From: Avena insularis | Lineage: Eukaryota; Streptophyta; Magnoliopsida; Poales; Poaceae | Direction of reading: 5' to 3' | Assembly (NCBI GenBank): GCA_023614405.1 | Contig: CM042687.1 | Span: 70,166,992-70,230,991, forward strand | Length of the DNA: 64,000 nucleotides | Shown: one piece after another, positions 1 to 10,964 of the stretch | Layout: every line of letters starts with the position of its first letter | Position numbering within the stretch: position 1 is the first letter of the stretch | Translations under genes and position numbers: made by a program | Notes under the pieces: model-generated | The model's input: only the letters and a program-made list of their open reading frames with translations | Database searches by the model: none | Told to the model about the DNA's origin: nothing

Positions 1-1326
1 CTTCCACGAAGGTCCGGGCTGATGATCAAGCACTGCTGGATGTGCACCGGCTCCTCGCTACCCCATGGATGATGTCAGAGAGATGGCACAATGTGAGCTA
101 CATCAGCCAATGAACAACCTGTCCTTCAAGGTGGCGATCAACATGGCTTTAACTTTTCTACCTGAAGCACTCCACCATTCACTTCCGGTTCCACCTGGCT
201 ATGCTCGTGTCATGGTGGATGACATAGTGGACGATTTTGTAGACCTAGAGATTGACATCGCTACGCCTAAAGGCCATACGAAACTAGGAGATGTCAAGCG
301 CAACATCATTCTATGGAAGAAGAAGTACATCAATTTTCCAGGCTCGGTGCCAAGCCCACCGACTCCAAGGAATCCAAGTCCACCCCGCCCTGATGATCGT
401 CAACCTCCAAGTCCACCCGCCTCGATGGTCGTCAACCTCCAAGTACATCCCAACCCGATTATCGTCAACTTCCAAGTCCACCCCGCCCCGATGTCGATCG
501 CCGCAGCAGGAGTACATCAACTTGATCTCCGCCTCCATGCAATAATAGATATCCGCCTCCGCCTCCGTGCAATACTACTACCTCGTCGAAGAAACGGAAG
601 GTCGACGCTCCCCCGCGCCCCACATCGAAGAAAGGTCAAACAACGAAGATAGTCGACATCCTGCCGGCTCTTCCAAAGAGACCTTATGACAAGACCGATG
701 ACGAAATTGCTATGGATGTGGCTGCCTAAGTTAAGGCGCATTTTGCACCCAAAAATCCTGAGCCAAAGCCGGTATATGATGAAAACACCAAAAAGTGGGT
801 TAAGTCCTTTCTTGAGCAACCATCCCAGATATCGATGAATCTGGAATCAGACAATGACCGGGATATTATTAAGCAAGCAAAGAAGGAAAAAGCACAAGTG
901 CAAAAAGCGAGAAACAAGTTGCCCAGCTCGGACAACTGAAGAATCAATCTGTCGCCTCGCTCAAAATGATTTCAGACCTCGACAAGGCCCTCAGAGCCAA
1001 AGCACTTGCTACCGAAGCAAATATGTCTCTTGGTCAGTATTTAGTATATGAAGATACGCCAGTGGGTCATATAGTACGGAAGTATGTCCAAGGGGAGCCT
1101 CTAGTCAGTAGTGAGGAGCTCGCACGTCTATCCACACATATGCAAAATCTACACACATTGTACATGTTGCAAAGAGAAAAAAAATCAGAAAGATTGGTTT
1201 CCGGTGAACATGAGAAAGGAGCATCACTTCAAAGCACACACGATATAGGTTCAAATGATCGAACTGTTTCAGTTATACAACCAGCGTGCCCTCGACAAAT
1301 CTATCATTGGTTGCTACTGTCTATAA
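1..1326 (+). pseudogene. TNPA-like CACTA protein, C-terminal half, broken
   Basis: This is the C-terminal half of the second CACTA gene, whose relatives (TNPA of En/Spm) bind element ends. From 65 the frame encodes a DUF8039-like block (REMAQCELH at its start, PPGYARV, LGDVKRNIILW at its end), then a Pro-rich linker of PPSPP motifs. Frameshifts in the linker move the reading frame. A TAA at 728-730 stands where CACTA-E has a CAA Gln codon. The final block (EANMSLGQYL, then LARLSTHMQNLH) resumes near 966. The end at 1326 is set by alignment to the CYCL-stop of CACTA-E. A short stretch before the last block is missing relative to E. The gene cannot give a full protein. Confidence 0.8.
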
Positions 1327-1433
1327 GTGATTTATTTCTATAATTAAGTTTGTAGCTTAGCTCGTTCATTGCATTTAATATATTATCCTAACTATATATC
1401 CTTTTTGTAGGATATTATATTCTACAGAATAAA

Positions 1434-2193
1434 GATGCTTGAATGCAAAAGAGCTAGAAGAGACGACGTTGGGTTCATTGACCCATATATCGTTAATGAA
1501 TATACGTTAAAGAATCACTCCAATGACGTGGAGGAAGACCTGTGCAGGTTCTTAACCGAGAATAATTTTGTTAAAGAAATACTATTTCCTTACAACTTCA
1601 AGTGAGTATTTCTATCTTGTACACATTTTTTTGCTTACTCGATGAGCTATGCATGTATGCTTATGTAAACGTCCGCAGATTCCACTAGATCTTGCTAAAC
1701 ATTCAAGTTGACAAGTCCCTAGTTGAAGTCCACGACTCATTAAGTTGGGACCAAGAGCAGTGGAGCGACATGAAAGCAATGCTCCATAAGTAATTTCAAT
1801 AATTATCGCATATATCGGCCTCTTTCATTCATTTCCTGATATCAAGTAACTAATAACTCTTTCGTTCATTTTCTTTGCCGAGCAGGTGTTGGACACGGTT
1901 CAGACAGCAAATACTAGGTCCATTCAAAGAGGAGCTAACTTATAAAATGGTGAAGACTTCTCCAGCATCCACCGGGAACTCATTTATGTGGATACTACGT
2001 CTATGAGTACATCCGTGAGTTGACTAGTGAGCGGAAAGTTGACTCACATTATATTTATCATTTGCGGGAGAAACTAGAGCCAGACCAGCGTATACGAGCA
2101 ATTCAAAAGGAGCTGGCGGGATTTCTGATGAAGGAGGTCCTTGATGTACATGGAGAACATTATGCGGATGCCGAGGAACTCTATATGCCTTAG
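1434..2193 (+). pseudogene. Ulp1-like (C48) cysteine protease of CACTA-1, broken
   Basis: Three exons can be followed by comparison with CACTA-E. Exon 1 starts at ATG 1434 and runs to PYNFK before a GTGAGT donor near 1602. Exon 2 holds the Asp block VHDSLSWD; the position of the catalytic His in exon 2 has a stop (TAG) where CACTA-E reads FHW. Exon 3 follows a GAGCAG acceptor near 1887 and holds the Cys loop (HLCGYYVCEY in E). A frameshift just before the Cys loop puts that loop out of frame, so the gene is dead. Such proteases resemble SUMO/NEDD8 peptidases and are often carried by plant CACTA and MULE elements. Whether they act on SUMO conjugates is not shown here. Confidence 0.75.
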
Positions 2194-2424
2194 TGATATC
2201 CATGCAGTTGATATGATATATATATCTTCAATGACCATGTAATTTCAAAAACATTTCTTCCTTTTGATATGATTGATTATATGTATGCTTGCAAGGGATC
2301 GATTAATTATACAGATGCATCAACGTGTACTATGTATGTAGTAACATAAAATATGTGTACTGAAATATATGTTTGAAATTATAGTGAAACACAAAATGAA
2401 AAAGGAACGAAAAGTGGCAAAAAA

Positions 2425-2670
2425 AGGAAACACACAATCTCTGCCGCGGCAGAGAAACACACGAATTCTCTGCCGCGACGGGACTAGAGAGTTTCCGTCC
2501 CCCCCCCCCCCGCCTCGCTGAAACAACGACGTGGATGTTATCTGTCGCGGGCCATAGCGAGCCGGGACTAGAGAGGGGGGGTGCTCTAGTACCGTTTTGG
2601 TAGTCCCGAGCCCAAAACCGGGACTAGAGACCGTTACGGTCCGGGACTATATGCCTATTTTCCACCAGTG
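2425..2670 (+). repeat. CACTA-1 3' subterminal repeats and terminal inverted repeat
   Basis: This end holds a perfect 18-bp palindrome, TCTCTGCCGCGGCAGAGA, at 2438-2455 and a half copy at about 2466. A poly-C tract and several GGGACTAGAG and CCGGGACT units follow. The last 18 bp (2653-2670) are the terminal inverted repeat. In En/Spm, subterminal repeats are the binding sites for TNPA; by analogy these are its likely sites here. Confidence 0.85.
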
Positions 2671-3048
2671 ATAATTTTTTGACAAAACAAAATATTCAGA
2701 AGACTAGAATTTTATAATTTGAATTAAAGAAGGGGCTTTCAGAAAACAAAGATAGACTTTTAGAAAATTGTTTTATGCGAACATATGCATGCAGGCATGC
2801 AACATGAGGATGCTCAAATGTAATATGGTACGATGATATGAGCATGCTGTTATAATGATGCATAAAACAAAATAACAAAAGATTTTATATTATTGATTTT
2901 CCACGGGTGCTGCACTCGCTCACCTCCCCTCCTTAGGAAAATTCCAAAATGGACGACGTGCGTACATCATGGTTCCCAGCACCGACGTAAAGAAATGGGC
3001 AATTGTGACTTTCTAACACCTTAGGGATGAGTACCGAAGGCACACAAT
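2671..3048. other. AT-rich spacer between two CACTA elements
   Basis: I see no gene or recognisable repeat here. The three bases before the next element (AAT, 3046-3048) are the only candidate target duplication for CACTA-A. No matching AAT follows any likely partner end. Confidence 0.5.
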
Positions 3049-3330
3049 CACTGGTGGCGAATGTGCCATACGTCCCGGTTGGTAAGGGGCTTTAGTCCCG
3101 GTTCCCCAACCGGGACGGGGCAATCGGGACTAAAGCCCCAACCTTTAGTCCTAGTTGCCCCACCAACCAGGACAAAAGGGGGTACACATGGCCGCGGCAG
3201 AGGGCGAGGGGGGTGGGGAGCAACCATCCCGGTTCGTAACACGAACCGGGACAAATAACCCTCTACCGCGGCAGAGATTTGACACATTTCTCTGCCGTGG
3301 CAGAGAATTCATTTTGGCAACTTTTGTTGC
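3049..3330 (-). repeat. CACTA-A 3' TIR and subterminal repeats
   Basis: The TIR is 3049-3067. Alternating CCCGGTTGG / CCAACCGGGAC units with GGACTAAAG or CTTTAGTCC follow, with the element's own GTTCGTAACACGAAC inverted repeat near 3233. Two CTCTGCCGCGGCAGAG-type palindromes lie at 3261-3276 (one mismatch) and 3289-3306 (with T for C at the centre). The same order, mirrored, is seen at 26350-26683. Confidence 0.9.
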
Positions 3331-3397
3331 CGCGACAGCATTTTGGCCACTTTTTGTGCCATGGCGGAGAACTCATTTATGTTGTTTTATTGTTTAT

Positions 3398-4459
3398 TTA
3401 GTGTTTTAAACTCATCAATGAAGGAACCATTATATTACACAAGATCATCATGAAAATATTACATTCGATACACGGATCGAGTTCATGCACTACATACAAA
3501 ATAAGCTCTTTGTACAATCTCTGTTGTTTATACACACCCGAATAGTATTCCCCTTTTGGGTTTAGGACTTCTGCATTCAAGAATCCCGCCAATTCCTCCT
3601 AAATTGCTCGTACGCGGTCCTTTGGCAGAAGACCGTCCCGTAGACGTTCGATCTGATTTAAAAAAGGAGTCAGCCTATATGAATGAAACTAAACACAATT
3701 TGATGGTAATTAAAAACTATAGAAATTGTTTATGTACGTGGAGTTGCTCTAAATTTCCGCCCCTCTCACAGAACGCCTGCCGGATGAACTCGCAAACATA
3801 GTATCCACATAGATTGTTCCCTGGTCCCAGTGTCAGGCACTTTACGAGAACATAGTCCAATCAAAGTAATAATCAAGCATGATAATAACAGTATCAAACC
3901 TAGAATCAAAGAGATGCATGGATATAGCTAGTGGTGCTTACATCTAGTGCTTGAAATGTAAGCTCCTCTATCCAAACACCCCTAGCCTTGTTGGTGAACC
4001 GTTTCCAAGCGCTTCCCGGCGAAGAAAATGAATAAAAGAAGTTATTAATTACTTGATATCATAAAATTCACGAACGTTGCCGATATAGTGTCGTAATGAT
4101 TACAATTACCACAGGAGAAGCATCTGCATGTCCTTCCACTTCTCAAGGGGTTTATGTTTCAAGTCCATGACTAGTACACGCCCTTGTCAAGTTGAATGAT
4201 TAACATAATATAGTGGAAGCTGCGTATGCATAACTAATCAATTATATACTTAACATCGAGTAAGCAAAATAGAAAGTGTATACAAGACAATAACACTCAC
4301 TCGAAGTTGTAAGGAAATAGTATTTCTCTTCTGGTTTCTTGAAAACTTAACGCGTGTACGATATTATCCTCCGTATCCTGGGGTATCCCGATGAACCCAA
4401 TATGGGTCAATGAAGCCAATGTCATAGATTTGTCCTCTGCTGCATTCGAAAATCTTCAT
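3398..4459 (-). pseudogene. Ulp1-like (C48) cysteine protease of CACTA-A, degenerate
   Basis: This is the minus-strand counterpart of the gene at 25285-26186. Exon 1 starts at ATG 4459-4457 and ends at the GTGAGT donor near 4300 after PYNFE. Exon 2 (about 4178-4110) holds the His block; a frameshift after the LDKG motif breaks it. The Cys exon (about 3835-3790) and a last exon with LAGFLNAEVLNPKGEYY (about 3620-3530) follow. Where copy B has TAG after the GVYTQ motif, A reads CAG, so its frame runs on to a stop at 3398. The family normally needs His, Asp, Gln and Cys in order. The breaks make this copy inactive. Confidence 0.7.
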
Positions 4460-4539
4460 TTGCATATTATAGTATGATTATATACATGCAATAAACGAGG
4501 TGAGATAGATGGAGACTAAATTAATTACAGAATTAGTAC

Positions 4540-7337
4540 TTATAGACAATAGGCACTGATGATCGATTTGTCCAAGGCGTCTTGATTGAATAATTGAAAT
4601 AGTTCATCAAATTCAATGGATATCATGTCATCTATTTCTTTCCCATAATGCTTTTTTTGTAACCCTCAGCACTATCTAGTTAGCCCCGGCCTTTGTGGCA
4701 TGCATGTACCTGTTATGCAATCTTCGCATTTTTGTTGAAAGATGATTTACCTCCTCAGGTTTGACAAGAGGTTTGCCGTACTGGTATTTGTATGCTACTT
4801 CACTCACGGGGAAGTACTCTAACTAGTATAAGTACTGGGCAATACTCATACCTTGAGCAGCGGAAGCTTCTCAGACAGTAACTACCGGATCATACCGCTT
4901 CGCCCCATATTTGCTCGACCCCACATTGGTATGGGAAATCACCTTGAGAGGGGCGCAAGACTGTTTTGCTTGTTCTCCGAGCTGGGCAACAGATTTCTCG
5001 CTTGCATCAGTACTGCTCTTCGAGGATTGTTGTGCCGCATGTGACTTGAGAATAGAACGCTCATAGTCTGATGATAGCTTTGGCTCGGGTTGATGAAGAG
5101 TCTTTAGCATTTTGAACACTCTGGCTTTTTCTTCTTTGGTGCTGGGGAACTCTGGCTCTTTCGGCCGCCTCAGCTTAGCAAAAAATGCTGTTGTTTCCGC
5201 ATCAACGATAGCCATAGCCTCCTCTTCAGTACAGTCATAAGCTCTCTTGGGAGGAACCTTTGGTACTTTTGCAAGAGGCTCTTGTTTACGTTTCGGCGAT
5301 CGCTTTCCACGACGCAGAGTAGCAGTACGCTTACACTTTTTATCTTGAGGCATCGGCGATGGCTACCGTGGAGATGGCTGCGCCAGAGATTGGTGAGGCG
5401 ACGGAGACGGGTGAGGCGACGGAGCCGGGTGAGGCGACGAAGAAGGCTGCCACGGTGGTGAGGACCTCGCTGGAGACGGGTGAGGCGGCGGAGAAGATGG
5501 CCTTGGCGTGTGATTTCGAAGCACGATACATTCCTTTGGCCATAGAATGGTGACGTTTGTTGCATCTCCCAGTTCAGTCACATCCCCTTCACATGCAGGG
5601 TAGTTAAGGTTCAAAACTTCAAAGGTGGGCCTGATTTCATCCACCCCGATAACAGCGTAGCCCTGTGGAACCGGACGACAGTGGTAAGTTGGTGTGGGTC
5701 CAATTGGTAAGGCATAGCCGACCTCCACCTTCATTGATATGTTCACAACTTTGACATGTAGCTCGCAGTGTGTCATCTGTGTGATATCATCCACTGGGTA
5801 GCCAATAGGAGCCATCGTCGGTGCACCATCGTCATCGTCATTGTCATCACCCGGGACCTCGGTGGAAGCCACACTGCTTTTTCGATTATTCGATAGGCCG
5901 GTAGCATCGAATGCAGTGTGCTGCTGAGATGGGCTGGTAGTACTTTGCTCTATAAGTGCGTTAATTTCATCTTGTTGTTGCTTTATTCGTTCTTCAATTA
6001 TACGCATTCTCTCTTTCTGAATATCTGCTTCAACTTCCACCTTGTCCTTTCTCCTCTGACGGCTTCTATCAGGATATTTCTTCCTCTCTTCGGGAAACCC
6101 AGTCCTCCAAGGTTTGGAGCCGCTTGTGCCTTGTGTTCGTCCATCATGTTCCTTATTTCCAAGGGCGAGTGTGAGCTCATCATTCTCTCTATCGGGAATG
6201 AAGTCTACATCTTTAACAGCCTTTACTGCTTTTCTCATCTTGTCGATTGGCAAGGGGTATTCTTTATGTCGTATGTTATATATACACATTCCTTCCGAGT
6301 CCAACTTGCCCCCATGCCCGTAAAACCAATTCCTTGCACGTTGGATCCAATCGTCTGTCTCTAGGATGATCTTTTTAGCACGCAGTTCATTCTCAAGTTT
6401 TCCCACTTAGGAATGCCAGCCCTGTAGCCACCTTGCCCCATAGTATGGTGATACTTCTTGTTAGCAGCATTCAGCTTATTCGTTGTAGACATTTTCTTAG
6501 CTTTTTCTGATGTCTTGTAATTCACAAACTCAGCCCAGAATTGTTTTATCTTCTCAAACTGAATCTTCTTGAAATCCAGAGTCTTCTCTTTCACGAGATA
6601 GTCAAGGTGCAATCTTTTCTTCCAGTTGGTGAAACACTAGGCCATCTTCTTCATAGCCCACTCCCTAACCTTACCCTCCATGGCTCTCCCATGTTCTAAG
6701 GTGTCCTTAATTGGATCCTCCGCATTTGGATCCAGCTCTATCTTCGGTAGTTTGAAATTAAGCATGAGCCTCTTCCACAATAAATCTTTGGCCTTGTTAG
6801 GGACAAATAAACATGCTCCCTCTTCTTCCGCATCAGCAGGCCTATTCCAATTTTGAATGGTGATCGGGATTAAGTCCCTAACGATTACTCGGCATTGTGC
6901 CACAAATTTGATTGCGACAACTTCGGGAGCCGTCGGTTTGCCGTCTTCAGCGATATCTTCGATCCTGAACCTCTCATGGTCTTCCAACTTTTTGGTTGGG
7001 CCTCGTCCACTCTTTTCAGTAGATTTCTTCGATCCGGAGGGGTAAAAGAAGAAAGATCGTCGTTACTATTTCTATATAGATTGCAGATGATTAATTAATG
7101 AATTAATTATATTACATGCACCTCGCTAGAGCGGTCGTCTTCTCGATTACACAAGGCATCGCCTTCTCCCTCGTGGAAGGCATCACCTTCAACCTCAAAC
7201 AAGTCGTCTCTTCCAGCAAAAAGAGGATCACCCTTACCGGAGTTGTTCAGAAACATCGATACATCTAAATTTTCTTCCCCGCGGATCACACCTTGGATCA
7301 ACTCTTCCTTTTCTTCGTCTCTGTCGTGTGGGTCCAT
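4540..7337 (-). pseudogene. TNPA-like CACTA protein (Transposase_24/DUF8039-like), broken
   Basis: The start ATG is at 7337; the first exon is acidic (RGEENLDVS) and ends at a GTGCAT donor near 7121. Exon 2 begins after an AG near 7040 and encodes the Transposase_24-like region: GPTKKLEDHERFRIEDI, VRDLIPITIQNWN, then LNAANKKYHHTMGQGGYR near 6450. A TAG at about 6637 replaces a Gln codon, and a frameshift lies near 6400. From 6406 to 5363 the frame is open for 347 codons: coiled-coil-like Lys/Glu region, then the DUF8039-like block (TQMTHCELHVKV to NVTILWPKE), then Ser/Pro repeats. Another frameshift at about 5360 leads to KRKQEPLAKVPKVPPKRAYD and the C-terminal block ending at TAA 4540. The gene lies just upstream of the protease gene, as in every copy here. 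Confidence 0.82.
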
Positions 7338-9478
7338 ATTTTCTGCATAGGTGGAAAAGCAAATAAGTCAAAGCAACTAAGGGAGAATGTTAGGTAGGGT
7401 GTTGAGAGATAAAAATCCTAATTTGGAGAAACCCTAATATATACATACACAATAATAAAAATTAATTTACAATATCAGAAACCCTAATTTGGAGAAACCC
7501 TCGGGCTCGAATCCTATCGCGAAGAACCAATACCGGAAAGAAAGGTGACAATCAATACATGGCATAATGCAATGCGCAATCAAGATGTATGACATGTCAG
7601 ATTTAGAGATCCTACACTAACCCTAGGTGCAACATCGATTTAAAAGGGTTCGGGATGCCCTAGCAAGGACACACCAGCGAACCCACATGTACATAAGGGG
7701 TGTCGATGTTTCTTTAACTAAACTAGGGTTTAAAGTTGCTTTACAATGTATTATGATTGCTTAGACACATAGCTCTCAATTTTCTGAACATTTTTATATA
7801 TTATTTGTATTTTCTGACTTATAAATCATTAGTTATTGAATTTACAAGTTTATATCAATTTCTAAAAATATTAAACCATTTTAAAACAGTTATTGTGTCA
7901 CTTTACATCAGCACAGGGGGGTAGTTTTTCATCGGGTCAGGGGATACCCACAATGACTGACCAGTGGGGCCGAAGACTAATAATACCTAACTAATTAATA
8001 AACCTAATAATACCTAACTAATAATAAACCTAATAATCCAAACTAATAAACCTAATATGCTAGGAGCAGTGGAACAGGTAATATAAGCTCAAAGGGAGTA
8101 ATGCAATAGATAGGACACTCTATCTATCGATAAAAGACCATAGTAGAATCATATGCATCATGGCAAGAATTGAAATGCTTTAGAAATCATAGGATTATAT
8201 CATGGTAGGGATATGCTTGCCTTTGCCTGTTGATAGACGAAAGCAGAGCTTCATGATCCTTGTACTTGACTTGATTACAGTTGGTCAAGTATTTTTCTTC
8301 GAGCTTCGACGGTGTTGATCTCTGGCTTCGATCTCGATTTCGATATCGTATTCTACCGGGAAGAACCAAACACCGGAAAGAAAGGGAAACAGTCAACACA
8401 TGGCATCGATGCAATGCTCAAGCAAGTATGATGATAGGTCAAGTTGAATTGTATTGAAATGTAACCCTAAAGCATGCTCGACAATTAATCGGGGTTCCGA
8501 GGGGTGAAAACCCTAACTCGGAGAAACTCCGGAACACATGAGAGGGGTGGATTTGTTCTTCTAATTAAACTTGTCATTTAAGTTGTTGAACAATGCATGA
8601 TTATATCTTAGATAGCTAGGTTTCATTTTTCTGAACATTTTGATATATTATTCATATTTTTCTAACTTATAGATTAAAAGTTATTGAATTTATAAGATTA
8701 TAATTATTTCTAAAATTATTAAAAGCTGGTTAAACTTTTTACACCGCAGGCATACCTAGCCACAGTGACTGACAGAGGGCCCCGGAGCCACCTCAGCAGC
8801 CACACAAGCAAAAGTGGTTCAGGGGCATTTTTCACTCGGGCTGGGGATAGCCAGAGAGGCTGACCTGTGGGCCAAAGGCCACATAGGAAAGCCACGCAAG
8901 CAAAGTGGGTCTCTGGCTAGGTCGCGCTGACGCACGGGTGACGTCAAGCCAGCGGTGGCTTGCAGGACGGTGACGGGGAACAGCGTTAGGGGGCGATATA
9001 GGGAGCGTGCGTGCGTGCGTTAGAGAGAGGATGTTGAGGCGAGCCAAAGAGTAGTGGCGCCGCCTCCAAAAGGTCACCGGAGAGGGAGCACGACGATGGT
9101 GAGCAGCAGTGGTGGCAGGTGGTCGATGGGGAGGAGGAACCAGAGCAAGAGGGGGCGAGAGAGAGGGTCCACGAGGACCAGCAGCTCACCAGGTGTGTGG
9201 TGGTGGTGTCGGGGAGGCGAGGCGAGGTCGGGAGCCGGTGAATCGACGTGGCGTTCGTCGGGCTCGATGGACACAGAGTCATTGGCGACGATTGGGAGCG
9301 AGCTGGGCCGATTCCTTCGGGGAGAAGCCTCAGGGCAACGAGGCGAAGCTTCCTGCATGCTTGGCTGGGCGAGAGGCGCCCCGTAGGGCGTGCATGGCGG
9401 CGGGGCAGCCTGACGGCGTCGTGCACGAGAAGAGAATGTGAGATGGGGAAGAAGAAGAGGAGGGGCGCGCGCAGGGGT
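7338..9478 (-). repeat. TNPA leader of CACTA-A holding two LTR-like segments
   Basis: I see no convincing gene. Read on the minus strand, the stretch goes from a GC-rich block (9470-8980, several overlapping open frames but no family) through two successive segments of the same type. Each has an AT-rich part followed by a landmark, CTTTCTTTCCGGT, then TTGGTTC (near 8380 and 7540). The same landmark occurs at about 22200 in CACTA-B and, diverged, at 40780 in the Gypsy LTR. A small array of CCTAATAATACCTAAC-like units sits at 7978-8056. The stretch lies between the internal subterminal repeats and the TNPA start codon, so it would be 5' leader or intron. Confidence 0.6.
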
Positions 9479-9530
9479 CTTTAGTCCCGGTTGGTGGCTC
9501 CAACCGCGACATATGACCCTGTTTTCAAAT
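9479..9530 (-). repeat. Internal subterminal repeat with fossil TIR, CACTA-A
   Basis: TTTAGTCCCGGTTGG and its inverted partner CCAACCGCGAC sit here, inside the element. On the minus strand the segment opens with GAAAACAGGGTC (9526-9515), which matches the inner half of the outer TIRs of CACTA-1 and E (GGAAAACAGGCC), without the terminal CACTGGT. Confidence 0.65.
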
Positions 9531-9552
9531 TTATTCAGGAATTTTCTCTCTG

Positions 9553-10195
9553 TTCCCGCCTTATTTTTTATTTTGGGGTTTAAATTTGTAATATTTTTTA
9601 AATGATAATTACTTTGGAATTTAGAAAAAACAAAAAAGTGTTTGAATTTGAATAACTAATTCAAAACCATTTTCTGTTTTTAAAAATAATTAATGTAACC
9701 ATTTAAACTATGAACCATTTAAAATTAAAAATGAATTAACTTATATTTTTTGAATATTAATTTGGAATTTAGAAAAACTTTAAACATAAAAAGTGTTTGG
9801 ATTTGAATAACTAATTCAAAACCATTTTCTATTTTAAAAAATAATTAATGCAACCATTTAAAATTAAAAATGAATTAACTTATATTTTTTGATTATTAAT
9901 TTGGAATTTATAAAAACTTTAAACATAAAAAGTGTTTGAATTTGAATAAATAATTCAAAACCATTTTCTGTTTTTAAAAATAATTAATGCAACCATTTAA
10001 ACTATGAACCATTTAAAATTAAAAATGAATTAACTAATATTTTTTGAATATTAATTTGGAATTTAGAAAAACTTTAAACATAAAAAGTGTTTAGATTTGA
10101 ATAACTAATTTAAAACCATTTTCTATTTTTAATTTGGATTTGAATTAACTTATATTTTTTATATATTAATGGGCGGGAAAAAAGGACGGGAAATA
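9553..10195. repeat. AT-rich tandem array between inverted E2F-like sites (CACTA-A)
   Basis: TTCCCGCC at 9553-9560 and GGCGGGAA at 10172-10179 (with a degenerate GGACGGGAAA next to it) bracket an AT-rich array. The landmark TTCAAAACC recurs near 9660, 9815, 9954 and 10109, giving spacings of about 155, 139 and 155 bp: two unit lengths alternate, differing by a short ATGAACCATTTAAA block. The same array is at 19800-20580 and 61600-62280. Confidence 0.85.
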
Positions 10196-10383
10196 ATGGG
10201 TGGAAAGAAAATTTTATTAGGATAGAACTGGAATTAAAGTACATAACGCAACTAACACAAAGTTACATAGAAGAACTGAAAATTAAGATACATGGCCAGA
10301 TTAAGCCACAATCGAACGAACTGGTTTTGCAATGTTGGAGTGATTCAGTCATGCTCCTGCCTACACCTGTAATACTCGCCACT

Positions 10384-10874
10384 TTAGTCATCGTACTCGC
10401 CGCGGCCGTCGTCGCTGTCGTCGTCGGGGTCGCCGTAGTTGAACCTTGAAGGCTGAGTACGAGTGCGCTGGACTTGAGGGTAGCACAGGCGGGGGTTAGA
10501 GTCGGCGGCCGTGTCGTAGGCCATGATGCTCTGGAGAGTCCGGCCGTGCCACCACAGCCGACGGTCGGCCTCGTTGAAGTTCAGAGGAGGTGGGTCGTCC
10601 TCCTCGTGCCTGGCGAGCGCGCTCTCACGCCGATCCACGAAGAAGGCTTCCCAAGTCGGGAAATAGTCGGGATGCCATCTGGGATTACTCCGCTGCTCCG
10701 GCGTGAGCTCGAAGTAGTAGTGGTTCGTGATGGCCATCCGGCGCGCCACACCTAGAGGGACAGAGGAACTGCACGCCTCGGCCAGCATCCAAACCGGGGA
10801 CAGAGCCCGGCGAGGTAGTTCGAGGCGCAAAGCGCCTACGCCTCCCTGGGGGTTAGTGCTACGGTGGAATTCAT
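10384..10874 (-). pseudogene. LTPEQ passenger gene, CACTA-A copy
   Basis: I do not recognise this family. The ATG at 10874 follows a TATA box (10940-10955) by about 70 bp. Early stops and a frameshift break the N-terminal part. From about 10760 down to the stop at 10384 a clean frame encodes ITNHYYFELTPEQRSNPRWH, then PTWEAFFVDRR, PPPLNFNEADRRLWWHGRTL, and an acidic tail (DPDDDSDDGRGEYDD). Related copies at 35150-35806 and 55601-61371 share the LTPEQ, W-x-AFF, PPP-x-N-x-NEA-x-R-x-WW and acidic-tail features although their DNA has diverged. It is a small, probably soluble protein with no membrane segment. It lies between the TNP2 and TNPA modules, on the same strand as both. Confidence 0.65.
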
Positions 10875-10939
10875 GGGAAAGAGTGATGAGGTTGCAGATA
10901 TGAGTCTAGATATGTGCAATGACAATGAAGGTCAACCCT

Positions 10940-10955
10940 ACATATATATATATAG
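10940..10955 (-). promoter_or_regulatory. TATA box of the LTPEQ gene, CACTA-A
   Basis: A TATATATATATA run sits about 70 bp upstream of the LTPEQ ATG. The flanks (CTCACTATA on one side, GTAGGGTTG on the other) match the TATA region of the CACTA-C copy at 55521-55540. The upstream E2F cluster seen in C is absent, because the sequence switches to inverted TNP2 just beyond it. Confidence 0.6.
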
Positions 10956-10964
10956 TGATATAGT

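Larger units (their letters stand above)
1..2670 (+). mobile_element. CACTA-1: 3' part of a small TNPA/protease CACTA element
   Basis: The element enters from the left edge and ends in the inverted repeat at 2653-2670 (CACTGGTGGAAAATAGGC on the minus strand). Its genes, order and non-coding end match CACTA-E at 55768-61002, so by comparison it is a stand-alone element encoding a TNPA-like protein and a Ulp1-like protease but no TNP2 transposase. The 3-bp target duplication cannot be tested because the 5' end lies outside the window. Confidence 0.85.

Noticed and set aside
8986..9484. Several overlapping open frames of 80-146 codons on both strands
   Set aside because: They arise from GC-rich leader DNA with few stops, show no family motifs, and overlap on both strands.
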